A stretch of 64,000 nt of DNA from Nicotiana tabacum (lineage: Eukaryota; Streptophyta; Magnoliopsida; Solanales; Solanaceae). The notes under the pieces are model-generated. The model made no database searches. It was not told the origin of the DNA and saw only the letters and a program-made list of their open reading frames with translations. This document shows positions 12,061 to 22,565 of this stretch, piece after piece (positions within the stretch are counted from its first letter, which is position 1; each line of letters begins with the position of its first letter). The translations under genes and the position numbers were made by a program. The stretch is taken from NCBI RefSeq assembly GCF_000715075.1, contig NC_134101.1, forward strand, positions 195,010,103 through 195,074,102, written 5' to 3'.

Positions 12061-13571
12061 TCACTCAACAGGATTTGCCACTTGGCTAGCTTGCCAGTGG
12101 GCATGGGCTTCTGAAAGGTGTACTTCAAGGGATCCATTCTCGATATGAAATATGTAGTATAGGCACAGAAGTAATATCTCAGCTTCTAAGATACCCAAAT
12201 CAAAGCACAACAGGTGCATTCCAATAGAATACCTGACCTCATATGGGGTGAACTTCTTACTGAGATAATAAATGGCTTGTTCCTTCCTTCTTGTTTCATC
12301 ATGCTGCCCCAGAATGCAGCCAAAAGATCCATCTAACACTGCAAGGTAGAGTAATAAGGGTATACCCAGCTTGGGCGGGACTAAAACTGGCGGTATTGAC
12401 AGGTACTCCTTGATTCTGTCGAAGGCCTTTTGGCAGTCATCAGTCCATTTGGTAGCGGCGTCCTTCTTAAATATTTTAAAGATTGGCTCACAGATAATTG
12501 TAGACTGTGCTATGAATCGGCTGATGTAGTCAAGCCTTCCCAACAAACTCATCATATTCTTCTTGTTCTTTGGTGATGGTAGTTCTTGAATCGCTTTGAC
12601 TTTCGATGGATCCAGTTCAATTCCTTGACGGCTCACAATAAACCCAAGCAATTTCCAGCAGGAACCCCAAATGCGCACTTTGCGAGGTTCAGTTTCAGGT
12701 TCTACCTCCGTAGTCTATTGAAGAATTTCCTTAGATCTTCCATGTGGTTAGTGGCCTTCTTGTATTTGATAATAACATCGTCCACATATACCTCTATCTC
12801 CTTGTGTATCATATCATGGAAAATGGTAGTCATGGCCCTCATGTAGGTGGCCCCTGCATTCTTTAGGCCGAACGACATCATCTTGTAACAGTACATTTTC
12901 CACGGCGTAATGAAAGCCATTTTCTCAGCATCTTCTTCATCCATCCAGATCTGATGATAACCAGCGAAACAATCTACAAATGACTGCAGCTCACGCTTGG
13001 CGTAATTGTTAATCAGGATGTGTATATTTGGCAAAGAGAATTCGTCTTTCGAACTGGCCCGGTTGAGATCCCGGTAGTCGACATAGACTCTGACCTTCCC
13101 ATCCTTCTTTGGTACTGGCACAATGTTGGCTAACCATGTCAGGTATTCTACTACCCTGAGAACCTTAGCTTTGACCTGCTTGGTGACTTCTTCCTTGATT
13201 TTTAGACTCATATCAGGCTTGAACTTTCTGAGCTTTTGCTTTACCGGTGGACACGTTGGATCGGTTGGCAGTTTGTGAGACACAATAGACGTACTCAGAC
13301 CAGTCATGTCATCATATGACCAGGTGAATATGTCCTCATACTCCTTTAGAAATTCCATGTATTCTTTCTTTTCAGATGGCGATAGGTGAATGCTGATTCG
13401 TGTTTCCTTGACGTTTTTTGCATCTCCCAGGTTGACAATTTCGGTCTTGTCCAGGTTGGACTTAGGTCTATTCTCAAAGTTCTCAACTTCTTTGATAATC
13501 TCGTCAGGTATGTCATCATCCTCTGAATCAATATCCGTTTGTTCCGTTGTCTCGTTGCATGTCACAGTCAT
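12061..13571 (-). pseudogene. Reverse transcriptase with degenerate RNase H, element A
   Basis: The first 289 residues (13571-12702) hold most of a Ty3-gypsy RT: KKDGKVRVYVDYRDLN, FAGYHQIWMDEEDAEK, MSFGLKNAGATYMRAM and the catalytic YVDD of EIEVYVDDVIIK (about 12785). The thumb and connection continue as LLGFIVSRQGIELDPSKVKAIQ and the RNase H-like part (LLLYLAVLDGSFGCILGQH, AIYYLSKKFTPYEVRY) down to 12061. The native RNase H here lacks obvious catalytic carboxylates, as usual in Tat elements where the second RNase H takes over. Damage: a Tyr codon is now TAG after FFNRLRR (about 12703) and a frameshift follows near 12660. The N-terminal stretch is an acidic linker before the RT fold. Confidence 0.9.
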
Positions 13572-13587
13572 TGGTTCATCAAGATAA

Positions 13588-13860
13588 GTAATAGTAATGA
13601 TGTATTGGTAAAGTAAGGAGAGAAAACAATAGCAACAAATATCAATTCATAAGAAAAATCAAACATGCTTTTGATAAATTGAATAACTATTTTGAACATC
13701 AAAGATCTTATTGCGGGAATTGAAAAATGCGAGAAGAAAATCATTTAGTAAATAAAAACAGTGAATGATGCTTTTTTAGCCTTGCTACCCCGAGACTCGT
13801 TGGGCTTTGGTTATCCTGATGGTCCAATTATTGAGATGTGCCCCTCTGCTCACAGAATGT
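13588..13860 (-). other. AT-rich gap before RT, possible Ogre intron
   Basis: The reading frame of the acidic linker stops near 13775 and the RT frame begins at 13571. Between them is AT-rich sequence without motifs. Ogre elements are known to have an intron between protease and RT, and this is the matching place. I could not find a convincing AG acceptor just before the RT frame, so the splice sites remain unassigned. Confidence 0.35.
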
Positions 13861-14078
13861 ATGGAAGGGCCTTCCTCCCCCTCCCCCTCGAGAATAACAC
13901 AACCGTCCATATCATCATCCTCTAAAAATAAGTTCTTCACTGCTGCAAGCGCTTCTTCTTCATCTGACCCATAAATAATGTTAGCCTGTTGGAAAGTCTA
14001 CTCCAGATACGGTATTAGCTGTTCTAATGGATAGTAAGGACAACACCATGGTGGTGACCAGTTGTTGAATTCTTCCTA

Positions 14079-14213
14079 GGTGTATTCATATCTCAAACCA
14101 AAAGTAGTGCCATGTTTTTTGAGTTTTATGGGTTTAGAAGTTCCTTGGAGGTTCTTTCCAAGCCCTTTGCCAGGTTCATACCCACTCCAGCTTAGTATGC
14201 TATCGATTTTGCT
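14079..14213 (-). pseudogene. G-patch domain after the protease, element A
   Basis: The 45 codons read SKIDSILSWSGYEPGKGLGK, then NLQGTSKPIK and FGLRYEYT before a TAG. The GYEPGKGLGKNLQG core matches the glycine-rich G-patch fold used in RNA-binding and helicase-activating proteins. It lies directly downstream of the protease fold, the place where betaretroviruses carry a G-patch. It is followed by an acidic stretch (GSDEEEALAAVKNLFLEDDD, about 13910-13980). The in-frame TAG at 14076-14078 cuts it off from the linker. Confidence 0.7.
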
Positions 14214-14241
14214 ATCTCACCATTTGTCTTTGTCGATAGCA

Positions 14242-15443
14242 TTAACCTGCGACCCGTTCAATGTGGTGGTAAGTCTCTCCACCCAGCTTCTTTCTTCCCT
14301 CGATCGCCGGAATGGTCTGGCGATTGTATATAGGGTTGCTACCATCATCGTGAATGATCACTTCCTGGTGATTCCATTCAAACTTTACCGCCTGATGCAA
14401 CATTGATGCTACGACCCCAACAACATGAATCCATGGTCTCCCAGCAACAAGTTGTAAGAAGCTGGTACATCTATCACTTGAAAATTGACCTCGAACCAGG
14501 TCAGTCCCATCTGCAAACATAGAATAATCTCACCAATGGTGGACCTCTGAGAACCATCTAAAGCTTTCACTTTTATTGCTCCATCCTTTATCTCATGCAA
14601 CCCTTTACCCAACTTCCTGAGTGTTACCAATGGACAAATGTTAAGACTAGAACCTCCATCAATCAGGATTCTAGTGATGAAATAATTTTTGCACTGCACG
14701 ACGATATGCAGTGCCTTGTTGTGCCACAACCCTTCAGGTGGCAGCTCGTCCTCATGAAAGGCGATCTTGTGGCTTTCCAGCATTTGTCCTACTATATTAG
14801 CCACTTCCCCACAAGTGATTTTACTTGGTACGTACGCTTCATTCAGCACCTTCAATAAAGCATTCTTATGCGCTTCAGAATTTTGCAGCAAGGAGAGAAT
14901 GGATATTTGTGCTAGCATCTTGTTTAACTGGTCGATGAACGAATATTCCTTGGCCTGTATTTTCCTCCAAATGTCGTCCGGACCTATCTCAATGAGGGGC
15001 GGCCGATTTTAGGCCTGCTTGCTTGATTCAGCTAGATGTTCAGGGGTATAGACACTACCCGTTCTTGTCATACCCTGTGCTACGACAGTTTCTTCAATCC
15101 TGACCTTGCCTTTCCTTCTCGCTTCAGCTATATAGTCCTAGGGTACAACATTTGTATAGAATGGTGGTATGGTTGATATCGCCACCGGGATCAGCGCAGC
15201 TATCCTCACTCCGAACGGAATATGTGCCTTGGGCGGAAATACTGCAACCTCAAATGGTGCAGGTGCATTTGCCGGAGACACGAATTTAACCTTAATTGGT
15301 GCACGTGTCTTTGCGGATGGTGCTGCTTCAAACTCAACTGGTATGAACATATTCACCTCAGCATCCTCAAACAGCTGGATCTGGACTATGATTGGATTGA
15401 GAGTGATTGTTGGTTTCTTTGGGTCATCACCTTCTGTGATCAA
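14242..15443 (-). pseudogene. Gag-protease linker and aspartic protease, element A
   Basis: The protease matures the polyprotein. ITRILIDGGSSLNICPLVTL (about 14700-14640) gives the active-site Asp and flap approach, followed by IKVKALDGSQRSTIGEI, FQVIDVPASYNLLLG and, in another frame, PWIHVVGVVASMLHQAVKF and IIHDDG. This is a retropepsin fold as in other Tat elements, with Asp-Gly-Gly in place of Asp-Thr-Gly. A frameshift at about 14440 separates the two halves. Upstream, 14920-15443 holds a low-complexity linker (hydrophobic Ala, Pro and Val rich) joined to a conserved segment ISILSLLQNSEAHKNALLKVLNEAYVP, split for readability: ISILSLLQNSEAHKN then ALLKVLNEAYVP. Confidence 0.8.
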
Positions 15444-15469
15444 CCCGATTAATCCTTCGGGATCCTAGT

Positions 15470-17228
15470 CATCTTCTATTTCAATCATGTGAATACCTCC
15501 ACCCTTATGGTCTAGTAGAGGGTTGTTGCGGATATTCGAAGCGGGTTCCTTTGCCACAATAATCTTGGTCCAGCAACTTTGAGCCTCTCATACAGTTGGT
15601 CAATGGGTTCAGTGATGGCTATGTACTGTTTTGGAGGCCTGCGATCAAAATTAGGTTGGGGTCTAGGGAAGTTTTGGCGTGCAGGGGGTGATTGATAGTG
15701 GTATGGTTGAGCATTGTAAGTTTGGTAGACATGAGCGGGTTGGGAGAATCTGGATGAAGCAGGTTGATATGTAGGAGGTGGAGATGATGATAAGTGGGTG
15801 GTGGAGCATGGTATGAAAGCGAGGGTGCTTGGTAATTTGGAGTTGGCTGGTATGTGAGTGGAGGTGTTGGGTAAGTTTGGTATTTGAGGGGAGACTTGGT
15901 CCTTTATGCAACCATCACGGCCCCTGCGTCCCTTTTCTTGGACACACCACCAGACTGTAAAGCCTTATTTATAGCTTGCAAGGCCTCGAAGTTTGTAACC
16001 ATACCACTTTTGATACCTTCTTCAATCCTCTCACCTAATTTGATAATGTCAGAGAACTTGTGGTTCTCAATCATCATCAGCCGTTCATAGTACTGTAGGT
16101 CTTGACCCCGGACAAAGAACTTGTTCATTTACTTATCTTCTAAGGCGGGTCTGACCTTAGCAGCTTCAGACCTCCAGTGAGTAGCATACTCGTAAAACGT
16201 TTTTATGGGCTTCTTCTTCAAATTCTGAATATAGAACACGTCTGGTGCATTCTCTGTATTAAACCTGAATCTATCCATAAAGTTAGATGTCATGCCTACC
16301 CAGCTTGACAACTTCTTGGGATCTTGGCTGATGTACCAAGATAATGTATCTCCTTTCAAACTCCTCATGAACAGCTTCATGCGGATTCTTTCATCCTTAC
16401 CTACTCAAACTAGCTTTTCACAATATGTCCTTATATGGACCCTTGGATCACCCATGCCATCAAACATCTCGAACTTAGGAGGTTTGTACCCCTCGGGCAG
16501 TTCGACATCAGGCTATATACAAAGATCCTCATAGTTCAACCCCTCGATTCCTTTGCTTCCTTCAACGCTCTGAATCCGACTGGTCAGTTTCTTAAGTTCC
16601 TAGGCCAAGTTCCTGATAAGCAGATCCTTCTCATCAGACTCAGGTGTGCATGAGATAGTTTGGGTGGAGTGCGGCATGGTCTCCACGTAGATGGGAGTGT
16701 TATGGTGGCCTGGTGTATGGGTGTGGAAATGGTTGTTTGTAGAGTTTTGAGGTTCTGGGATGAGTAGTGGAGCGTTGTTTGGGGTATGACAAGTATTACA
16801 TTGGTTCTTTGATGGAGCAACATGATGGTGAGGAGGGGGATGATTCTATTGTTTTGGGATATTTTGAGAAGGGGGATGATTCTGTTGTTTTGGGATATTT
16901 TGAGGAGGTGTAGGGTTTTGAGTGTTGGAGAAGTTGATATCTGGGGTCTGAGGGAAAATAACAACTTTTCCAGATTTCGAACCTGATCGAGCTCTTCCTG
17001 GAACTTCAACAGTTTCTATTCAAGCTGTGACACATTCTCGTTTGGAACCCGAATACCCTGGCTATCAGTGGCTCCTACTCATTCAACTGTGTTCTCCTTC
17101 CTGATGTTGTTTAAATCTTCCATTTTGCCTTTGTTCTTGCCATTGATAGGACTAAGAGGAGGAGTGGGTGGAGGGCCCTTGGATCTTGTGAAATAAGATG
17201 ATGATGCTAGAGTGTACGAACTAACCTT
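15470..17228 (-). pseudogene. Gag, element A (broken, zinc motif lost)
   Basis: Gag forms the virus-like particle. The N-terminus (from about 17228; ATG at 17123) has a PPPTPPLSPINGKNKGKMED segment and a Glu/Leu-rich coiled-coil-like stretch, then a Pro/Gln/His-rich region. The capsid-like core reads MKLFMRSLKGDTLSWYISQD, then TFYEYATHWRSEAAKVRPAL (16380-16129), and continues with MIENHKFSDIIKLGERIEEG (about 16070) as in the retrotransposon gag family. The C-terminal part is Pro/Tyr/His-rich. Compared with B (29207-29458), A lacks the CAFHSDMKGHTIEEFC zinc-binding motif: the sequence jumps from LYERLKVAG to RNPL (about 15540-15590), a deletion of roughly 200 bases. Several frameshifts are present. 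Confidence 0.82.
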
Positions 17229-17401
17229 TGGGGAGGGGAATAATAAAAGAAAACAAAATAAAAAAAAAGGTAATCAAGTCGGTGATGATTATAAAAGGTA
17301 TTGCAATATTTAAACACATAGTACGGGAATGTAAAGTGTGTCCTAATTTGGGAACCTCTTTTTGCCCGAGGTAGGCCTAGTGACAAATTGATTTGGAGAA
17401 C
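17229..17401 (-). other. ORF1-gag spacer, element A
   Basis: Short A-rich non-coding spacer. The same spacer in element B is where element C inserted. Confidence 0.6.
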
Positions 17402-19108
17402 TTAAAATGCTAAAGGCCTCATTTTATTGATAAAATAGACGAATCCCAAAATGACAATAAGCAATAAAGAAAGGTCACTAATGGCCATTGGCCTTATTAC
17501 ATTCATAAAGTGAAAAAGTAAATTCCTATCTATTTGGTCCGGACCTTCCCCAAATTTGGCATCCTTGGTTCCGTCGAACAACTTCCCCAACTTGCGAAGT
17601 CCTAGCAACAAGTATGCTCTGGCTAGATGTCCGCCTTTGGTCCCTTCAGCCTTTTGACAATATTCAACCCTTTTGAGAAATTTTCTTTCCAGTTCTACTA
17701 TGCCTCACTCCAAGTATCCTAGCCTTTTGTTGGCACTAATAGCCATGTGTTTCCATCCCTCAATTATCTTCTCGTTGGAATCTTGTATCTCGTGGTGTTC
17801 GCTCTCACATTCACGGATCCTTTTGCGTAGCTTGTTGTACTTGACTTGCGCCTCGACCTTTTCATCTATAATTCTGTCACCTCGAACGAACCCTGGTTGG
17901 CCCAAACCATCCCAATTATCTTCCAACCAACCTGAATAGAAAGGAGTGCAGTCGGCATGATATCTGTCTGGCTCGATGATGTCTTTCCCTATTATGATCT
18001 TGCAGTGCCACATGTGTTGGGCTTGGCACTTGTAAAGACTATCATCATTTTGGAAGTCAGCTCTGAAATGGCTCATCTTGTCGACCCTAGGTATAACTTT
18101 CTTCCTACCAGCTTGCCTCGTCACTCTAAGAGGGACTTAAGGGTATGTTCCTCTTAGACCAATAAGTATCAGGAAATGTGCATCATTGGATCGGGCGATG
18201 AACTCCTCTGTCGGAAACCACTCGAACATCAAAATGGATGACAGTTCTTCAGTCAGATTATCAAAGAGCTCAACCCATCCTTTGGCATTCTTAGGCTGAG
18301 CAAACATGTCGGGGATGTATTTCATTCTCTTTGGATGGTGGAAATCGATGTGATCATCCCAGACCCTTTGCTGAATTTCTTGTCGGTATTCACCCTTTTG
18401 GAGATGTTCCATGATCCAAAGCTGAAGTAGTAGATTACAACCTTCGAAGTGTCTCTATCCTCGTTGACACTTCTCTAAGGATCAGTATATGTCTACAATG
18501 ATCATGGGTATGATGTTGAATGTCTACCCACCGACCCCTCAATTAGGGTCTTGTTTACATAGCCAGCCTAGTATGGATTCTCCCTTTCTTCATTGGGAAC
18601 ACGATCAAACCCAGGAAGCAAAATATGAAGACAAAACCCCTACGATAGATGTGTCCCAAGGATGTGATGGCAAACTCGTCAGGGTAGGTACGGTATGATT
18701 TGCTGTGACCGTATCTTTCATACATGTAGTCAAAAGGGATGTATGATTCCTTCAGGCATACCAATTATGCGTTTTTCTTCAAAACCATCATTTTAAGGAA
18801 AACCTTGCCTGTGCAGTTCTCAGGCATTAGCAAACCTGGAGTTTCCCACACTAGACTGGTCCCCCTATCTCCTCTAGCAAAGGTGTCATTTCGATGTCCC
18901 CAAAGCGGAACATAGCCCTTTCACAATCCCAAAATAAGGTGGCAGCTTCTATGATCATGCTGTTAGGCTAGATCTCCAGGAGGGATGTTAGATTACCCAG
19001 GTATTTTCTGACGAGGGTTTTGTCACTAGAATGTAAATCTTCCCACCAACTTAGTAACCTTGGATGGATATTGGTGACCATGCCGAACCTAGGGACTTCG
19101 TGCCTCAT
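17402..19108 (-). pseudogene. ORF1 (DUF7745-like), element A
   Basis: Ogre elements carry an extra gene upstream of gag; its role is unknown. The start MRHEVPRFGMV at 19108 is shared with element C. Pieces in several frames give VCLKESYIPFDYMYERYGHS, YPDEFAITSLGHIYRRGFVF and IFCFLGLIVFPMKKGRIHTR (18764-18555), then LEHLQKGEYRQEI, WVELFDNLTEELSSILMFEW (18412-18137), a basic region with W and C residues (18124-17960) and a helical C-terminus with EAQVKYNKLRKRIRECESEH (about 17860-17810). The alternation of hydrophobic strand-like and helical parts matches plant DUF7745 proteins, by recognition. There are at least three frame breaks. It is the first gene after the leader. Confidence 0.75.
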
Positions 19109-19771
19109 ATTTCAGCAAGACAAATAAGGTTAGGCCCTTACTCCACCAGACTCGACTATTTAATATCAACAATTAGCATAAAGCATTTAGTTCTCCAACT
19201 AAATGCACAAAGTGTGATGATGTCCATTTGGGTTTAGGAAAACCTAGTGGACTTTTGGATAAGGCTATCTTAAGGATCATTATGTGGACAACATAACTGA
19301 CCTGACTAGGTTTGACCATGATGCATGCGCAATTTAAATAGAGTAAGGTTTCTATGGGGTTTTAGACTAGTACCCTTGAGCGGACAACTCAAGGGGAAGG
19401 CAAGGAACCATCGACTGCACCACTGATCGACTAGTTTTACCGCAAATATGCCTTTTCGAATTTAGGGGGTAATGATATAGGAAGAGCGCAACCACTCATC
19501 AAACGTTGCTATAGTATTTGTTTGGCACGAGTGGAGTATGATGTTGAGCATGATTATGCAATAATTAAAAGCATGTTGACATGTATTTGCACGTTAAGAA
19601 AGCGATAAATACAACAGTTTCATAATTAAAACAGTTAAAGGAAGGATTCAAAAAGATGTGTTAGTTTTGCTTTTGAAGAAGAATTAAATGCTTAAAGAAA
19701 TTAAACAAGTAATTGCACATAGGAAGGTACAAATTCACAAAAAATGGTATAAAATGGTAAAAGCCTAAATA
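19109..19771 (-). other. Internal leader of element A
   Basis: Non-coding sequence between the primer site and ORF1. A GACAACTCAAGGGG segment and a CATCGACTGCACC segment around 19380-19430 are conserved in the leaders of B (56730-56790) and C (40050-40100), which fits a packaging or dimerisation region. That role is inferred. Confidence 0.6.
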
Positions 19772-19789
19772 TCCCCAGTAGAGTCGCCA
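19772..19789 (-). other. Primer binding site (tRNA-Arg type), element A
   Basis: On the minus strand the 18 bases TGGCGACTCTACTGGGGA follow directly after the LTR end ACAACA. They would pair with a tRNA ending in GAGTCGCCA, the tRNA-Arg primer described for Ogre elements. Element C has the same site with two changes (40632-40649). Confidence 0.85.
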
Positions 19790-22219
19790 TGTTGTCGTGC
19801 CCCTTTTTCCTCCGCGGAATCGGGTTCATGACATTTTTGGTTGGGACAACTCTTTCCTTTTGGGAAGGGATTCTTGCAATATTGGAGAGGCAACACCTAA
19901 CGATTTAAGGTGTGCTAGGACACCTATGGGGTTCATTTATAACTACGTTTTGGTAACCAGAGATAGGGTAAGAGCTTGAAATTATCCTAAGGGGAAGGTG
20001 TTAGGCACCCCTCAGGATCCACTAGTGTGGTTCCCGTCCAGACAGTTTTTGTAAATTTGTGCAATTAGCAAATAGACCAGTAGGGCTCAAATAATAGGGG
20101 ATTTAAGTTCAAGTACACAAGTGTTTGAAAACAATTAGCGAAAGGCGAAATTTTTGAAAAAAAAGAATTACAATCTAAAGCATGCTTGTGAATGTAAAGG
20201 GGGTGTCCTTGGTTTGTATGTAATATGGATCACATCAATGTAATACCCAGTATGACACTCCTCAAAAGAGGGGCTACACATGGTATTAGCGCATCGGTCA
20301 TCATTTCCATATCTACCCTTTCCCGCCCATGAAATTAATTAAAGCGAGGGTTGGTCTCGACCCCTACTGCATGCTGTTACCCGTCTCTTCCTATCAGTCC
20401 GGAGGAATTTGGGACTACTATCCTATAAGGAGGAGTATCTAGGCAGATCCTCAATTTTAAAGGCAAAATACTAAGCGACAAACAAGAACATATAAGACTA
20501 CATTTAGGGGGAAAACACAGAAACAAGTAGAAGGCTCAGATATACCTCCACAAATAATGCACAGAGATAGCATGACTTATACACAATTAAGGTCTGAATT
20601 TAAAATCCTAAAGCAGGGTGCTTAAGTAATAACAGCAGGACAAAATTTATTACATGACTTAGAAAAGAAGTCTGAATCAAGTTTGCCTACTGATTTTAAC
20701 AATTGATAATTAAACAAAGGCAGTTCCAGTTTTATTTAAGTTATTACCTAAGGCTTGCCTAGGCGTAAAACAAGATGTAGTAGTTATTCAGAATTATTGA
20801 AAGACAGTTTGGAGCTTATTTTTTACCCTAAGAGCATGCTATTCTAGTCAAATACAAAGATTATTACAAGTTATTTAAAATGGGAGAATCAAGTGTGAAG
20901 CTGTTTTTACCTCTTTTATAATCAGCAATGTATACTAAGTGTAAATGCAAGTGCAAAGAAGATTCTAAAACATGGTGTCTAAGGTGCATGTATAAAACTC
21001 ATGACGCAGAATTCCTAAAGCAGGATTTCTAAATGCATATGGCAGGATTTAAGAATTTCCTAAGAGCAGGATTTCTAAATGCAAATGGCAAGATTGTAGA
21101 ATTTCCCTAAGAGTAGGATTTCTAAGTGCATAGACATAGAGCATGGATCAATGAATGAGGTGCTGAAGCAAGAAACATAGGCCCTAAGAACATGATTTCT
21201 AATGCATTGTATGAATCCTAAGCATGGTTTTTATTGCACAATTAGGAATATAAACCTAATAATTTATCTTCTACCCTTAACAAATTATAGCATGCATATT
21301 TACCTTATCCCTTTTTGCTAACCACCCCAATACTTGTTTACAAATTATTACAGACCATGTGATTGAATTACATAAGTAGAAATGAAAAATAACAAGTTAC
21401 AACTATAGGAAGCCTGATTTGGACTTCCTCTCTGAGTAATGTAATAAACCACATCAAATGCCAATGTTGTTCAATAGCTTCTCTTATATCTGGGTGTGTC
21501 AGAGTTCCCTAAGGACCTCAAAGGATCCCGGGCAGTGCTCACACTCAGATTGCATAACCAAACGTAGTGAGTGCAGTGTGGAAGGGCCAACTCTTATGTG
21601 TCCAAGTTCAGAGGGAGCTCTAGGGTCCCAAGGCAAGGCTCAAACAAAAGGGACAGACCCTAGTAATCTAAGAGTATATGTGAGAGTGCTTGACATAGAT
21701 TTATAGGAGTTGAGTTAGAAAACAGTTTTGAAAACAACATGTTTGAAATATGTTTTTAAAACAGCAGAAGAGTTGCTTAGTGAAAACAGTTTTTTTTAAA
21801 GGGAAAGGGGATAGGAGCAACAACACATACAGAACAAGTTTAGAGAGTAGTACAGCTTCAGCATTTTCAAACAGGGAAGTAAGGGTTGGGGACATAGATG
21901 ACCCAAATCAGAAACACATAAATAATCATGAATTAGTGTTAATCAAGTACATTAGGAGACATACTAGTTGAGGGACATAAACAGGAACAAGTAGACATGA
22001 TGATTATGTTTTGAACAAGGGAGGGAAGAACTTTAAGCATGATGAGTAAAGCAGTAAACAAGAAGTGCAGTTTAATAGCATGCGCCATTAAGTCAGTGCA
22101 GAAAGAGACAAAGATTGACAAACAAGGGAACACATAGAGTTGAGTTGCAGAAGTTGAACTAGGAACATGCCAGTTGAAGAAGAAAAGTGCAGAAAAAGTA
22201 AAGCAATCAGAGTTCCACA

Positions 22220-22248
22220 GTCTAGCCTTGGCTTTCCACCGGCTAGAC
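22220..22248 (-). promoter_or_regulatory. Leader hairpin in element A 5' LTR
   Basis: This is the counterpart of the hairpin at 6024-6052. The outer arms GTCTAGCC and GGCTAGAC are intact; the inner stem is lost because AGCC has become CACC. It lies 102 bases downstream of the TATA box. Confidence 0.55.
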
Positions 22249-22350
22249 AAAGCAGTAGCACAAGTAGTAGAGAAAGAAAAGAGAGTTTGAGTGTGTATGT
22301 GTGTGTTCTGAACTAGTTTTGTTCGTGTGTTTAAAGAAGAGGGGGTAGAG

Positions 22351-22359
22351 TATTTATAG
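22351..22359 (-). promoter_or_regulatory. Putative TATA box, element A 5' LTR
   Basis: Minus-strand CTATAAATA, followed by CA-rich sequence. As the 5' LTR, this copy would drive transcription of the full element. It lies upstream of the duplicated block's far end, so only one TATA copy is present. Confidence 0.5.
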
Positions 22360-22565
22360 TTTTTGAAAACAAGTAGGAAAATAAGGTAACAAGTACTGAC
22401 TTATCATAATTATAGAAATAATACAAATTAGAATCAATTAAAGACCCGAACTTCCTTCAATTAGGGAGTCACAGTTCAAACGGTTACCAATTGTATCAAA
22501 TAAGGAGAAGAATTGCTTGTAAGACTGATTTTACCATAATAGGAATAGTAAAAGCATGTAGAATG

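Noticed and set aside
15169..15468. 99-residue plus-strand open frame
   Set aside because: Complement of the gag-protease linker on the minus strand; low-complexity shadow.
19772..19789. Possible tRNA-Arg gene remnant
   Set aside because: Only the 18 bases of the primer site match a tRNA end; there is no tRNA body.
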